Below, piece by piece: positions 10,159-21,394 of a stretch of 64,000 bases of DNA. Source of the DNA: Symbiodinium natans (taxonomy: Eukaryota; Sar; Dinophyceae; Suessiales; Symbiodiniaceae). Each line of letters starts with the position of its first letter. Within the stretch, counting starts at the first letter, position 1. The notes beneath the pieces are model-generated. The model did no database searches, was not told the DNA's origin, and was given only the letters and a program-made list of their open reading frames with translations. The translations under genes were made by a program, and so were the position numbers. The stretch is taken from the NCBI GenBank assembly GCA_905221605.1, contig CAJNDS010002122.1, positions 137,501 through 201,500 of the forward strand, in the 5' to 3' direction.

Positions 10159-10896
10159 CTCTTAAATTTGGGGTTTAGGGTTTGGGGTTTGGGGTTTGGT
10201 GTTTCGGGTTTAGGGTAGAAGGAATGGACACCTTCTTAAGCGTCTACAGGTAACTCAACAAAAGCCCTAACCTAGAATCCCGAACGGCTGCTACACGACC
10301 CTTGACCACCCTGTATGAACCCCGAACCCCAGCAGACCCAACCCTAAACACCAAACTCCTACACCCTGGAACTCCATGAACCAAAACCCGGAACCCTAAA
10401 TCCGAAGCCAAAGCCAAGTGGCCATGATTGCAAAGCGCGTGTTGTCCGTCAGCCTGGTGACTCAAAGGGTTTCGGGTTTAGGGTTTCGGCTTGGTTTAAA
10501 ACCCTAGCGTTTAGCGTTTCGGGGTTAGGGTGCACGGTGGAGGTGAGGGAGGGGACTTGGGCATTGGGTATTGAGTAATTAGCTAGTGAGTGAGATAGCC
10601 CCAAGTAGGATCCCTTTCCAAGATCATTTAAGACCCACTTCGCACCTACTAAGTTACGCAATGCTCCAGGTATCGTGGGGTCCCCTACCACCCCCCTCTA
10701 GACTACGCACCGTAGGTTCCCCCCATAATGAGGGCGATTTAGGGCCTCACTAAGGTGATTTCAGGGAGACTTTCCGGAGGGGGTAGTAAAGAGGGGGGGT
10801 AGTCGGGAAACCCTAAACCCTAAATCCTAAACCCTAAACCCTAAATTCTAAACCCTAAACCCATGAGAAGGACTGAGAAGGAAGGTGATAGCGTGC

Positions 10897-10925
10897 CTGT
10901 CATCCAAGGACTCGTCCAGAAAGAG
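10897..10925 (-). CDS. Possible short exon with GC donor
   Basis: Minus strand: strong polypyrimidine acceptor CTCTCTTTTTCAG, 29 nt reading LFLDESLDD, donor AG|GCACGC. GC-AG introns are common in dinoflagellates. Confidence 0.35.
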
Positions 10926-11621
10926 CTGAAAAAGAGAGTTGAACCTCAGGCTCCATGAGTGCAGCACGTGCGTGGAATCCTCCGCTCCTAGGGCTTGGGG
11001 TTTAGGGAGCCCTAAACCCTGTAGAACCTAAACTTTGAGGGTTTAGGCTTTGGGGTTTAGGGAACCTTCAACCCTAGAACCTACAATTTTAGGGTTGAGG
11101 TTTCGGGGGTTTTAAGGGTCAGGGTGCAAGGTTCACGGGTCAGAAGCCTCGACGTGTCTGCAGTCCACTTGGGTTTCTACTAGGTTCGACTCTAATCTAC
11201 GGATCGTGTCTGAGTCCCTGTTACCATACGAGCCCTTATGCCTGGGGCACCCCAATGAGGAAGGACCAATTATGAGGTGTGTCGTCGGAGTCTAGGGCTC
11301 TGTGCGCAAAATTTGCTGCTCTCGTGAAGAGCACACGGGGTTTCGGCTTCTTTAGAGTCAAGCAGCGTCATGTTCGTAGTTTTGCGCAGTGTCCGTGAAG
11401 AAGAGCGGGTTTCGGGATCAGGGATCAGGTTACTTAATTGGGACTTAGGGCGAGCGTTTCATAGCGTTTCATACCCTAAACCCTAAAACCTCCGCCCTAA
11501 GCCCTAAGCCCTTAATAGGCTACATAAACCCTAAACCCTAAACTCTAATCCCTAAACTCTAAACCCTAAACCCTAAACCCCAATCCCCTTAGAACCATGC
11601 ACGAAAAAAACACTTTATTTG

Positions 11622-11703
11622 CATGACCCGGCGACATCTCCAGGGCCGAACTCCTCGGTTGCGCCGTGGGCCCCTCCGTGCTCGACTGCAGCACATGGCG
11701 TAC
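11622..11703 (-). CDS. Possible exon
   Basis: Minus strand: GAACCCAG acceptor, then a frame beginning VRHVLQSSTEGPTAQ. AATAAA occurs near 11622, so it could be a last exon, but no in-frame stop fixes this. CCCTAAA lies to the left and TTTAGGG to the right. Confidence 0.35.
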
Positions 11704-11736
11704 CTGGGTTCAGGAGGCGTTTAGGGTTTAGGGACC

Positions 11737-11807
11737 CTAAACCCTAAACCCTAAACCCTAAACCCTAAACCCTAAACCCTAAACCCTAAACCCTGGGTTT
11801 AGGGTGG
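11737..11807. repeat. Head-to-head telomeric repeats
   Basis: Nine CCCTAAA units run straight into TGGGTTTAGGG, and the left side is preceded by TTTAGGG. This makes a small perfect fold-back of telomeric repeats. Confidence 0.85.
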
Positions 11808-11896
11808 CGTCTAGTTGTACATAGCCATGGCTCCAGTCACAGGGCCACCAAAAGAGATTGCCCTAGACCCTGAACCCGGGCATCCTGAGCACTGCA

Positions 11897-11970
11897 CACC
11901 CTAAACCCTAAACCCTAAACCCTAAACCCTAAACCCTAAACCCTAAACCCTAAACCCTAAACCCTAAACC
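11897..11970. repeat. CCCTAAA array
   Basis: About ten perfect heptamers. Confidence 0.95.
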
Positions 11971-12550
11971 CTTTTGCATTAAAGGGGTTTCAGACCCAAC
12001 CTCCCAGACAAAGGCATTAAGAACCCAGTCTGGGACGATAGGTTCTACATAATTCTAGTTCTGGCCAAGCCACAAAGAGCCCAGTTTAGGGTTTCAGGGT
12101 TTAGGGGGATCCTCATACCCTAAACCCTACTATAGGCCCAGATTTATTTCAGGTTTTAGGGTTTGGGGAGAAGGGCCCTAAACCCAGAACCACAAAGAGC
12201 CCCCCAGCTCTGCAAAATAGAGCCCAACAAACCCTTTAGGTTGTGGGTATCAAGGATTTAGGACTTAGAGGTTCAGGGCTTCGGGTAGCGAAACCTTAAC
12301 CCCTTCCGCCGTTAAACTCTTAATTTCTTAATTCTTACTTCTCCAATAACCAAGGGGACAAAATGTTAAACTTCATTTTTCCTACTAAATAAGGAAGCCC
12401 AAATAGTTTAAAGTTCGACTATTGGATAAGTAAGTAATGCTCAAACTCTGGGGTTTCAGGTTTAGGGTTTAGGGTTTGCTGTGAAATGGCGCAGAAGCTG
12501 TGAAGGTTGGTATGCAAACCAGCTTCGAAAGCTTTGAGACATGCGATGAG

Positions 12551-12632
12551 CAGGGTTTAGGGTTTAGGGTTTAGGGTTTAGGGTTTAGGGTTTAGGGTTT
12601 AGGGTTTAGGGTTTAGGGTTTAGGGTTTAGGG
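12551..12632. repeat. TTTAGGG array
   Basis: About eleven perfect heptamers in the orientation opposite to the array at 11897. Confidence 0.95.
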
Positions 12633-12807
12633 CAGCCATGGAGCGATTGTGGAGGGCCATCTAACACGCTGTCTCATCGCCTACAAAAACTTTTTCCGTC
12701 CTGTGATTGAGGGGCTTCCTTCACAAGGCCCTGAAAGTAGGAGAGAAGGGGTGGAGGGATCCTAGAAATCACCCGAACCCCTAAGCCCTAAACCCCATCA
12801 GCTTTAC

Positions 12808-12880
12808 TTTGTGGGGCTGAGGCACGAATCTGCGGACAAACTCGCGCAAGCGCATGCCCTCTCGATGGTCTGATACCCGC
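12808..12880 (-). CDS. Candidate internal exon
   Basis: Minus strand: ACCAAG acceptor, 73 nt reading RVSDHREGMRLREFVRRFVP and four more residues, donor AAA|GTAAAG (near-consensus). Highly charged and coding-like. The intron after the donor reaches CCCTAAA-type repeats within 30 bp. Product unknown. Confidence 0.6.
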
Positions 12881-13217
12881 CTTGGTCTTGAGGTCTTTTG
12901 GGGGTAGAACCCTAAACCCTAAACCCTAAACCCTACGAGGTTGGGCCATGAAGGGTCGAACCGTTTCAAGGTAAGCTCGAACCTCAAGCCAGGCCGTGAA
13001 CCCTCACAGCAGATCTCCCCTAACCTCTGAAGCCTAAAGGGGGTTTAGATTTAGGGTAAAACCCTCCAACGCTAACCCCGAAACCTTAGCCCTAAAGACG
13101 ACAAACGCCCTACACCCTAATCATTGAACCCTAAACCCCAAACCCTACACCCTAAACCCGAAAGCGTACAGCATACCTCGCAATTGATGTAACAATTCTT
13201 AAAGCCATGAGCCTAAA

Positions 13218-13229
13218 CAAACCCAAACC

Positions 13230-13275
<46 letters not shown>

Positions 13276-13278
13276 ACC
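13218..13278. repeat. CCCTCAA variant array
   Basis: About eight copies of CCCTCAA. The same T-to-C substitution sits in every unit, so the variant spread by local amplification. Confidence 0.9.
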
Positions 13279-13321
13279 CAGTAAAGACCCAAAATCTCCC
13301 AGCCCCATCTCATTCTCCTGC

Positions 13322-13378
13322 GGGCGGCAGGGTGCTGTACAAAGCCGGTAGCAGCCGGATGGAGGGCGAACTTCGCTC
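13322..13378 (-). CDS. Possible exon
   Basis: Minus strand: TAAGCTCAG acceptor, then an open frame AKFALHPAATGFVQHPAA; the donor is uncertain (a GC donor CCC|GCAGGAG is one option). TTTAGGG array to the right, CCCTCAA array to the left. Confidence 0.4.
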
Positions 13379-13396
13379 CTGAGCTTATACAGGATG

Positions 13397-13583
13397 GTCA
13401 GGGTTTAGGGTTTAGGGTTTAGGGTTTAGGGTTTAGGGTTTAGGGTTTAGGGTTTAGGGTTTAGGGTTTAGGGTTTAGGGTTTAGGGTTTAGGGTTAAGG
13501 GTTAAGGGTTTAGGGTTTAGGGTTAAGGGTTAAGGGTTAAGGGTTTAGGGTTTAGGGTTTAGGGTTAAGGGTTTAGGGTTAAT
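13397..13583. repeat. Long TTTAGGG array
   Basis: About 26 G-strand heptamers, the 3' part mixed with TTAAGGG variants. Confidence 0.95.
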
Positions 13584-13865
13584 GGTTCAGTTCAGGTGTT
13601 TAGGCTTCAGGGCTTCGGGGATTAGGGCTTGGGGCTTGGGGGGTAAAGGGATTAAGGGTTTCGGGATTAAGGGTTTAGGGTCGGCAGGTTGCGGGGTTTG
13701 GGGTCGGCCGGTTTTCGGGGGCTTTGGGGCTCAGGGTTCAGGGCTTGAGGGTTTATGCGGTCAAGGTACTGCGGTTCAGAGGTGGCTTTTCACTCGAAGA
13801 TGGGACCTTAAACCCCTCTGAAACATACTCCTAAATGTGATCCTCTGAAACCGATTGAGGGAGTA

Positions 13866-13868
13866 CAC

Positions 13869-13899
<31 letters not shown>

Positions 13900-13978
13900 C
13901 ATACATATACATATATATATAAATACATATATATATATACATACATATACATATATATATATATATATATATATGTAT
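13866..13978. repeat. AT-rich microsatellite (TA/TACA)
   Basis: Alternating TA with CATA units over about 110 bp. Tyr/Ile/Val frames on both strands are artefacts of the repeat. Confidence 0.9.
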
Positions 13979-14535
13979 ATGTCCCAAGGGCCGACCCGGG
14001 ATCGCAATCCTTTGATTTTCCGGGCCCCGAAGCTTGACATGTCAAGGGGCAGAAGCTGCAAATTTCGAAGCCTACAAAGGAGGGGCCCCCGAGTTAAAGG
14101 TAGAGCTCTAAGGGCCCTACTTTGGGCTATAAGTCTCCTAACTTCGGTGTTATGAGTCCCTGAACTCTAGGCAACGCAGTAAGGGGGGGCGCCTCCTTGT
14201 ATCCCCCCCAAAACTTCGAGGCCCATACCCCCGAGAAGCTTCGATTTAAGTCCCCGGAGCTTGAAATGAACGTAAAGATGTACGAAGGCTGAAGGCCTTA
14301 GATTCAAAATCCAGCTCCTAAGACCTGGAGGCCCTAAGCCCAAAACCACCTTGGAGAAGACGGCCTTAGGGTTCGGGGATCAGGGTTTAGGGTTTAGGGT
14401 TCAGAATTTAGGATTCAGGGTTTCGGGTTCGGGGCTCCAGATTTAAAACCCTAAACCCTAAACCCTAGATCCTAAACCCTAAACCCTAACCCCTAAACCC
14501 TAAACCCTAAACCCCAGGGCTTGACTCCATTCTAC

Positions 14536-14627
14536 CCCCCATGGCGCGGAGCGGCGAGAGCGCGGAAGAGGCCCTCGAGCAGCAGCAAGTAGGTGGAGTA
14601 TTCCTTGCGAGCTGTGGGCAGACGTAC
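14536..14627 (-). CDS. Candidate internal exon
   Basis: Minus strand: acceptor GGTTTAG (itself a telomeric G-strand sequence), then 92 nt in frame: VRLPTARKEYSTYLLLLEGL plus ten residues, donor GG|GTAGAA. Aromatic and leucine-rich, coding-like. CCCTAAA repeats lie on the donor side. Product unknown. Confidence 0.55.
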
Positions 14628-14690
14628 CTAAACCGTAAACCCTTACTTTAGGGTTTAGGGTTTAGGGTTTGGGAAAAAACCTAAAACTTG

Positions 14691-14730
14691 AGATGCTCCC
14701 CCCTTATACTAGCAGTCCTTGAAAGGGAAT
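14691..14730. mobile_element. Family B element end (solo)
   Basis: GATGCTCCCCCCTTATACTA and AGTCCTT match the left terminus of family B (30411, 30753, 61046); no right end was found. Confidence 0.45.
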
Positions 14731-14758
14731 ATCGTAGCCCTGGCATGTTCCATCGTCT

Positions 14759-14760
14759 TT

Positions 14761-14791
<31 letters not shown>

Positions 14792-14794
14792 GCA
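14759..14794. repeat. ATC trinucleotide microsatellite
   Basis: About eleven CAT/ATC units. It lies inside frames but reads as poly-Asp or poly-His only because of the repeat. Confidence 0.9.
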
Positions 14795-14943
14795 GCTGGC
14801 GGGGACCTGTGGACCCGAAAAGAACCTTGAAACGCTACACTTGTGAGGGATCCGGGAATAGGCCTGCAAAACCTTAGAACCCCCCCCCCCCCCTCTCCCA
14901 AGCCCCTAGTTTCATCAGGATTCAGGGCTGTTCATAGGGTTTC

Positions 14944-15275
14944 TAAACCCTAAACCCTAAACCCTAACCCCTAAACCCCAAACCCCTAGACCCCTAAACC
15001 CCCAAACCCTAACCCCTAAACCCCAAACCCCGAAACCCCTAAACCTCAAAAACCCCAAAACCCCAAAACCCCTAAACCCCTTAACCCCTAAACCGCTAAA
15101 CCCCTAAACCCCTAAACCCCTAAACCCCTAAATCCCTAAACCCCTAAACCCCTAAACCCCTAAACCCCTAAACCCCTAAACCCCTACACCCCTAAACCCC
15201 TACACCCCAAAACCCCAAAACCCCTAGACCCCTACACCCCTAAACCCCTAAACCCCTAAACCCTAAACTCTAAAC
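14944..15275. repeat. CCCCTAAA octamer array
   Basis: Over 300 bp made mostly of an eight-base unit CCCCTAAA in place of the heptamer, with a few CCCCAAAA units. Homogenised change of unit length. Confidence 0.92.
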
Positions 15276-15380
15276 CCTATTGCATGTAGGGCTTGAGGTC
15301 TCCAGCTCCCAGCCAGTTGAGTCCAAGCTTCGTCCGTGCTCCGCTGGTACTCGCGCGAGTTTAGTGGGAAGTAGGTGGTC
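15276..15380 (-). CDS. Candidate internal exon
   Basis: Minus strand: CTCTGGTCCCAG acceptor, 105 nt open as TTYFPLNSREYQRSTDEAWT and further (QLAGSWRPQALHAI), ending GG|GTTTAG, so the donor is formed by the first telomeric repeat of the intron. TTTAGGG-type repeats also lie on the right. One of the most coding-like patches. Product unknown. Confidence 0.62.
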
Positions 15381-15570
15381 CTGGGACCAGAGGGAGGGTT
15401 TAGGGCTTAGGGATTAGGGTGTTAGGGCTTAGGGTTTAGGGCTTTCGGGGCATGATTCCAGAGCATATCGGGCCGAAGAAACCCTTTAAACCAAACCCTG
15501 AACCCTGCCCGTGCTCGTCTTGGCCTAATTCAAACCGCCTCCGAAGCCCTAGCCCTAAACCCGAAACCTC

Positions 15571-15707
15571 TTAGGGTAGTTACATGGTCCCTGATGTATG
15601 GGCCCTCACAAACAGGGGGACCCCTTATATGCCCCTCAGATACAACTCAAGTGCACATACATTTGAACCCTTTGAGGGACCATCTTAAGGGACCATGTAA
15701 CTACACC
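15571..15707. mobile_element. Short TIR element family C, copy 1
   Basis: TTAGGGTAGTTACATGGTCC at the left is inverted as GGACCATGTAACTACACCTAA at the right. MITE-like; the most intact family C copy. Confidence 0.75.
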
Positions 15708-15949
15708 TAAACCCTAAACCCTAAACCCTAAATCCTAAACCCTAAACCCTAAAACCTAAACTCTAAACCCTGAAACCCTGAAACCTACGCCCTCCCTACA
15801 AAATTCGGGGTTTTGGGTTCTCGGGGTCTAGGGCTTAGGCTGTATGGAGCCAAACCCAAACCCCTGAAGCTCAAACCCGAAACCCTAGGCTCTTCAACCC
15901 TTTAGCCCTTCAACCTTTAACATTCCAACCTTTGAACCCTTAGACCCTG

Positions 15950-16023
15950 AGCCCTAAACCCTAAACCCTAAACCCTAAACCCTAAACCCTAAGCCCTAAA
16001 CCCTAAACCCTAAACCCTAAACC
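15950..16023. repeat. CCCTAAA array
   Basis: About ten heptamers abutting the donor side of the 16062-16121 exon. Confidence 0.9.
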
Positions 16024-16061
16024 CCCAGAGTGGTGCATCCTAGGCTCACCAGGTCCCTCAC

Positions 16062-16121
16062 CGTGGTCTCTACCGCCGCTGCGGCGGCCAAAAGAGGCGC
16101 GGGGGCGGTGCCCGCGGAGCT
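16062..16121 (-). CDS. Candidate internal exon
   Basis: Minus strand: CCCTTGCAG acceptor, 60 nt in phase 0 reading SSAGTAPAPLLAAAAAVETT, donor ACG|GTGAGG (consensus-like). Repeat arrays lie within about 40 bp on both sides in the usual inverted arrangement. Ala-rich, so a linker; product unknown. Confidence 0.55.
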
Positions 16122-16464
16122 CTGCAAGGGCACTTTGGGGGGTGTAGGGTTTAGGGTTTAGGACTTAGGGTATAGGGTTTAGGGTTTTGGGCTTGGGGTT
16201 GTTTAACGTTTAGGGCTTCGGGTTTGGGGCGATGGGGTTTGGGGTTTGGGCTTTGGGCTTTGGGCTCCAGAGCTGTGTATGAAACTGTTTGGGGTTTAGG
16301 CCTGTACGCCTTGGGGGCTGCTGGCTCGTAGAGAGGATTTTGGGGTCAGAATAACCGAAACCGAAACCCTAAACCTAAACCCTAAACCCTAAACCCTAAA
16401 CCTAAGCCCTAAGCCCTAAGCCCTAAGCCCTAAACCCTAAACCCTAAATCCAAGCCCCAGCCCC

Positions 16465-16513
16465 TGAACCGCATCTTCAGGTCGCAAGGCCTTAAAGCAA
16501 GAGCCCGCAGAAA
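16465..16513 (-). CDS. Possible exon
   Basis: Minus strand: AACGAAG acceptor, frame FLRALALRPCDLKMRF; the donor is not clear. CCCTAAA-type repeats lie on the donor side. Confidence 0.3.
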
Positions 16514-16564
16514 CTTCGTTCTACCAAGAAACTCCGGTGTAGCTTACAGTTGTATTGTTTAGGG

Positions 16565-16612
16565 ACACATGTATATATATATATACTTATCTATATATAT
16601 ATATATACATAT
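16565..16612. repeat. TA-rich microsatellite
   Basis: Alternating TA with CTA/CAT steps over about 50 bp. Confidence 0.85.
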
Positions 16613-16775
16613 ATAACCCAAAAGGGACAACACAAGAGCCTTAAAGGCCCCACCACCCCCCCCCCCCCTCAAAAAAAAAAAAAAAAAACGCACCGGAGTC
16701 CTAAGCCCTGAACCCTTGGGCTGCCGTAGCCTGAAACCAGAAAGCCCTAAGCCGAGGCGTGTCGGTTCCTGGTGC

Positions 16776-16843
16776 ATATACATATGTATATATGTAAATA
16801 TATACATGCGTATATATACATATGTATAAATAGAGATATATAT

Positions 16844-16875
<32 letters not shown>

Positions 16876-16912
16876 GCACATATGTGTCTATACACATACA
16901 TAGTATATACAA
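16776..16912. repeat. TA/CATA microsatellite
   Basis: About 135 bp of ATATAC/ATGTAT repeats. Frames across it are low-complexity and not genes. Confidence 0.9.
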
Positions 16913-17346
16913 GCCCTGTAAACCGCATGAACCCTCTCAAGCCCTCTCTGAAATCCTGAAGCGTTCAGGCCCGGAGCCATTCTAAGCTGACCCAGAGCCC
17001 GCGACAGGCCCTACTGTACCTAGCCACAAAAACCCAATCTAGGGTTTAGGGCTTGAGGAATTGGGGTTTAGGGTTTAGGGTTTAGGGTTTACGGTTTAGG
17101 GTTTGTTGCATCAACATCGAATCATGACACCCGGTACCTCCACTAGGGTTTAGGGTCTTTCTTCAACAAAATGCTAAAGTACCACCCGAAATTCATCCCC
17201 AAACCCTAATCTCTGATCCTCAAGCTCTATAAGCCCTACACCCAAAACTCTTAAGGTTTAGGTCTAGGGTTTAGGGTTTAGGGTTTAGGGTCTTGAGCCC
17301 TCAGCCCCAGACCCCTTAGCTCCGTAAACTTTGCCCTGGCCTCGGC

Positions 17347-17385
17347 CTGAAGGAGCAACGCAGGGACGGCTTCCAGGAAGAGGCC
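17347..17385 (-). CDS. Candidate exon
   Basis: Minus strand: CCTTAGCCAG acceptor, 39 nt reading GLFLEAVPALLLQ, GC donor CAG|GCCGAG; the frame stays open further (AEARAKFTE) if that donor is not used. Product unknown. Confidence 0.42.
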
Positions 17386-18103
17386 CTGGCTAAGGGGGTT
17401 TTGGGGTTTATAGGGTATAGGGTATAGGGTTTAGGGTTTAGGGCTTAGGTTCTGGTTAGGGTTTTACGGGGCTTTGGGGGGGTTTAAGTTAGTGGTTTTG
17501 GGCTAGGGGTTCTGGTTAGGGATTTAGGGGTTTGGAGTTTTCGTGTTTAGGGTTGTAGCATTTAGGGGGGGGTTCATTTAGTTTTTTGGGGTTAGGGGTT
17601 CAGGAATGTAAGGATGACCCTGGATTTTGGGTTCAATTTTCAAATAAAACCAATTGTAATACCTGCCCGGAGGGGGGGCGGTGTCGGCTAGGGATATCAA
17701 TTAAAATCGGTGTTAACTTGATTTTGACGCTTGAGATACAGGTTCCGGAGCGGGTAAGGGTTTCGGGTTCAGGTTTTCCAACTTTGCAGGACTTTTTGGG
17801 TTAATGGTTCAGGGCTTTCCTGCATAAGCCCAAAAAACTATGTCTTGTCTGCACTTGGAGAGGGGTTTAGGGTTCAGGGTTCAGGGTTAAGGCTTAAGGT
17901 TCAGGGTTTAGGGGATATTATTCTACCCATTGCAATGGGACTCGGCAGCACTCTCTGTGTCGGGTTTAGGCTTTAGGTTTGTGCACACCCTTAACTCTGC
18001 ATGCAATTGGAGAGGGGTTCAGGGTTTAGGGTTCAGGTTCAGGGGTAAGGTTTAGGGTTGAGGGAGGGTTCAGAGGTTCACGGCTTAGGGTTTGTTAGTC
18101 TGC

Positions 18104-18153
18104 CCTTTGCAAGGGGGCTCATGAACGAAACGGCTGCTTTCCTGGCAACAGCC
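18104..18153 (-). CDS. Candidate exon with GC donor
   Basis: Minus strand: GCCTTGTAG acceptor, frame AVARKAAVSFMSPLAK, donor AAAGG|GCAGAC, which resembles the GC donor of the exon at 24087. Confidence 0.4.
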
Positions 18154-18667
18154 CTACAAGGCCGAAGGTTAGGGTGATCATGATGGTCCTCCCCATACCT
18201 GCCCCGCTCCCCCCCCACACGCCCATCCCTACTTCTGCCACACCGCCCCCATGCCCCCCCACCCCCCAGCCCCAAACCAATTGTAATCGATTCAATACTT
18301 TCTGGAGGGGTCAAGAAAGCAAAATGAGCTACAATCGGTTTTGAATGTTTTCATAATGGGAAGCAATCAAAATGAATTAAAACCGATGTTGAGTGCTGTC
18401 ATGATGGAAAGCATTTAAAACCAATTTTAACACTCTTTGATCTGCTAAAGATATGACAATTCAGGCCGCCTTTTTCCGGAACCGGGTTTTCTTTTGGGCG
18501 CAAGGGCTAAGCGGCTAATTGTTCAAAGTTACCAGAGCAGGCGTGTGGGAATTTGCAGCTGTTTCATCGAATTGCACGTTGTTTTCTTTGAGTTTTTGAA
18601 GTGCCGCAAGCCATGCTGGTGATTAACAGGGTTCAATCTATCCTGGCAACAGTTTAAGGGTTGAAAG

Positions 18668-18788
18668 CCACATGAAGTAGGGTTTATATTTGTTGTACCC
18701 CCAAAAGAACACCAGGTCTCACCAATATTAACAAGGAACCTTATATACACTCACCAAAAAAAGAAATATAAACCCTGCTTCACATGTG
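18668..18788. mobile_element. Short TIR element
   Basis: CCACATGAAGTAGGGTTTAT at the left is inverted as ATAAACCCTGCTTCACATGTGG at the right, about 24 bp per arm. MITE-like. Confidence 0.7.
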
Positions 18789-19289
18789 GATTTCTAGAGC
18801 AGTTAAGTCGAAGCCAGCCAGCTCTTCTGTAGTTTTTTCGATTTTCGATCGTTGCAGTATTGATCCTTCTCTGCAAAGAATGAAGCCAGTGAATGCTCAT
18901 ATACATCCCATTTTGGAGAAGAATACAATACAGCCCACGAAAACATGATTCTAAGAATGAAGCTGTGCAGGAAAAGGCTTAAACAAAACAACGAAAATCA
19001 GAAGAACCGGCAAGTAGGAGGGGAGGGGAGGACAGGGGGGTGGGTGGGGGGAAGCCTAGTTGGCTGGGCCTGGAGGCGAAAGCTGGGGAGGATAGTGGGG
19101 GGTGGGAGGGTGAGGCAGGGCTAGAAAACTCAATAGACAAATGCAACAGTATGGCCCCGCCAGCAAACATGAGGTGCAGGACTTAAGACACAGCCTTTGG
19201 TGCTGAGGAATGACGCCTTTCTGCTCCGCAGCGTGCCTAGAAACAAGAACTTCCAGCCATTTCTGCCCAGAAGGTTTAACCTTCTCGGA

Positions 19290-19405
19290 ACGGATTAGAC
19301 GATGTAGACCAGGGACGTCATCATGCTTGGCCATGGATGCTCTCTTCCAAGAACGGATTAGACCATGGACGTCAGCATGGTTGGGCCATGGATGCTCTCT
19401 TCTAA
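19290..19405. repeat. Two-copy direct repeat
   Basis: CGGATTAGAC...GACGTCA...CCATGGATGCTCTCTTC occurs twice with a period of about 62 bp. Confidence 0.75.
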
Positions 19406-19685
19406 CTATGGTGAAGCAAACGCGTTATGTAGACCCAGGGCTGGGCAGAAGCGGATGCAGGCAAGACAGGTCTTAGTTTAGGACACGTCGAAACTGCGAA
19501 GTAGGGCAAAAAACCCAAATACCAGTGTAGTCTACGGATGCCAAAAAAAATTGCCGGATAATTTTAGATAAAAATTGCGGGGGTGAGGTGATGGGCGAAA
19601 CCAAGGAAACACCGATATTTACAGGGGATTCTGAGGGCAGCGGAGCGAAACTGTCCAAAAGCGTGGGTCTCTTTTTGGCCCCGCC

Positions 19686-19767
19686 TAGTTCTAAGCCCCC
19701 TGCGTCCCCTAAGTAGGTTTTAAGTGGGCTTCTAGTTCGGGCTATAGGTACCCATGAGCCTCCAAGT
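19686..19767. mobile_element. Family A element, truncated copy
   Basis: Interior TCTAAGCCCCCTGCGTCCCC and end TACCCATGAGCCTCCAAG match family A; the left terminus is missing. Confidence 0.55.
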
Positions 19768-20164
19768 GCTTACGGAGACTTTCAAGAGCTACTGCATCAC
19801 ATCTGCATCTGTAGGTAGGCTACATGCTGGGAATCAAAGTAGACTTTATCACGTGGTTTGGGCAGGGAGTACTTAGGGTAGTGGTACTACACGTTCCCAT
19901 GATTCAGCCCTAAACCCTCAACCCTGATCCCTAGAAACCTGGTATGAAGCCCCAAACCCTAAACCCTATAAAATCCCTATATGCCTACTACAAACTGGGT
20001 GGATCACAAGAACACACAGGCCAATCGCAATCCGTTGTCCGCCTAGTCCGTGTTGGGGGGTCAATGTGACCTAACCCGTACTCCGTTTCTGGGATGTCAA
20101 ACTCTCCACCCTAAACCCTGAACATGAACCCCTCCAAGCAGCACCCCAAACCGAGAAGCAAAGC

Positions 20165-20210
20165 CCCCTGATGCCTTGGTCCTGGGAGGCGTGTGCTCGC
20201 TGCCTCCGGG
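20165..20210 (-). CDS. Possible exon
   Basis: Minus strand: TTTAACAG acceptor, frame PGGSEHTPPRTKASG, GC-type donor G|GCTTTGC like the one at 60347. Weak. Confidence 0.25.
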
Positions 20211-21307
20211 CTGTTAAAGGCGTGATGGGTGTGACGAATTTGGGACGGATTCTTGGGTTCAGGGTTTAGGGCTTGGAATCCGGGAGCTCAGGGTTTAGGC
20301 TGGGAGGGCTTGCCTGGCTTTAGGGCCCTCAACTCACCGCTCGGAGGCTAAGGTCTCAAGTCCTAAGGATTCCTGACCCCTTTTATGGCCGCGAAACAAA
20401 AACCTCGCAGAACCTAAACCTCAAACCCTTGTTGACCCGGACACCCTAAACAATGTACAACCCCTACCGGACCTTTTGGCCTTTTGGGGTTTTAGGGGTT
20501 AGGGTTAGGGCTTGTAAAGGGTTTCGGCTTTGGAGTCAGTCGGGGTAGGTTGGATGGTTTCGTGTGTAGGGTTGGTGAAAGGCTGAGGGGCTCAGGGTTT
20601 TGTAGCTTTGAGGTAGTATGACTGCTTGTGGGCCCTAAGCCCTAAACACTAAACCCTAGACCCTTGACCCTAAACCCTAAACCCTCAAAGCATGAGCCGC
20701 CCAGGGGGACCCCTTATGATATGCCTAAACCCTAAACCCTAAACCCTAAAATCCTAAACCCTATCCGTGTATACGCTTCAATACACCCTAAAACCCCGAC
20801 CCTAACCCGCCCCCCCCCCCAAAAAAAAAAAAAAAAAAACTCTCAGCGCGAGGCTCAAAGCCGCTCGAAGCAGGTCTGAGAGGAACTTGCAAAGCCTGGG
20901 AAGTAAATGCTCCCAGGGCTTCATAGGGTTCAGGGAGTTTAGGGGTTGCGGGGTTCGAGGGTTTAGGGCTAAGGAGGCGTCCAGCAATATTTCGGGCCAT
21001 GAAAGAGTGCTCTGGAGCCAGACGACCCCCCAAAAGTGGCACCCTGAACCCTGAACCCTAAACCCTACTTTAGCGCTCAAAGACAACACCTCGGTTTTCC
21101 TTGAGAGATGACGCTTGCGATGTGGTAGTCAGATTCACGGTCACACTGTGACTGGTATTCACAGAAGAATTACAATAAACTCCAAAAGCTTGAACATCCT
21201 TACCCTCTTTAACCCAAAAGGTATACAAAAGGGAATCCCAGCTCCAATCATCCTAAAACCATGTTGCAACTTTCTGGAGTTTACTGTAGGAGGGTTTAGG
21301 ATTCGTC

Positions 21308-21394
21308 TTAGGGTTGTTACAGGGTCTCCTAGTATGGGCCCTTGACAGGGGAGCCGTTATATACACCCCTGTTCAGGGACCATGTAACTACCAT
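21308..21394. mobile_element. Family C element, shortened copy
   Basis: CTTAGGGTTGTTACAGGGTC at the left and AGGGACCATGTAACTACCATTAG at the right are inverted matches to family C. Confidence 0.65.

Larger units (their letters stand above)
18154..20164. other. Unassigned stretch poor in telomeric repeats
   Basis: Mixed unique DNA. Contents seen: a degenerate repeat of about 60-70 bp around 18270-18440 (AATCGGTTTTGAATG, AACCGATGTTGAGTG), the inverted-repeat element at 18668, purine-rich DNA at 19015-19110, the duplication at 19290 and a family A remnant at 19686. No convincing exon. Confidence 0.4.

Noticed and set aside
13831-14061. Tyr/Ile-rich frames at 13.8, 16.6-16.9 and 56.2-56.5 kb
   Set aside because: Microsatellite artefacts of TA/CATA repeats, present on both strands.
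14704-14901. Poly-Asp frame at 14.76 kb
   Set aside because: It is the ATC microsatellite; no splice or start support.
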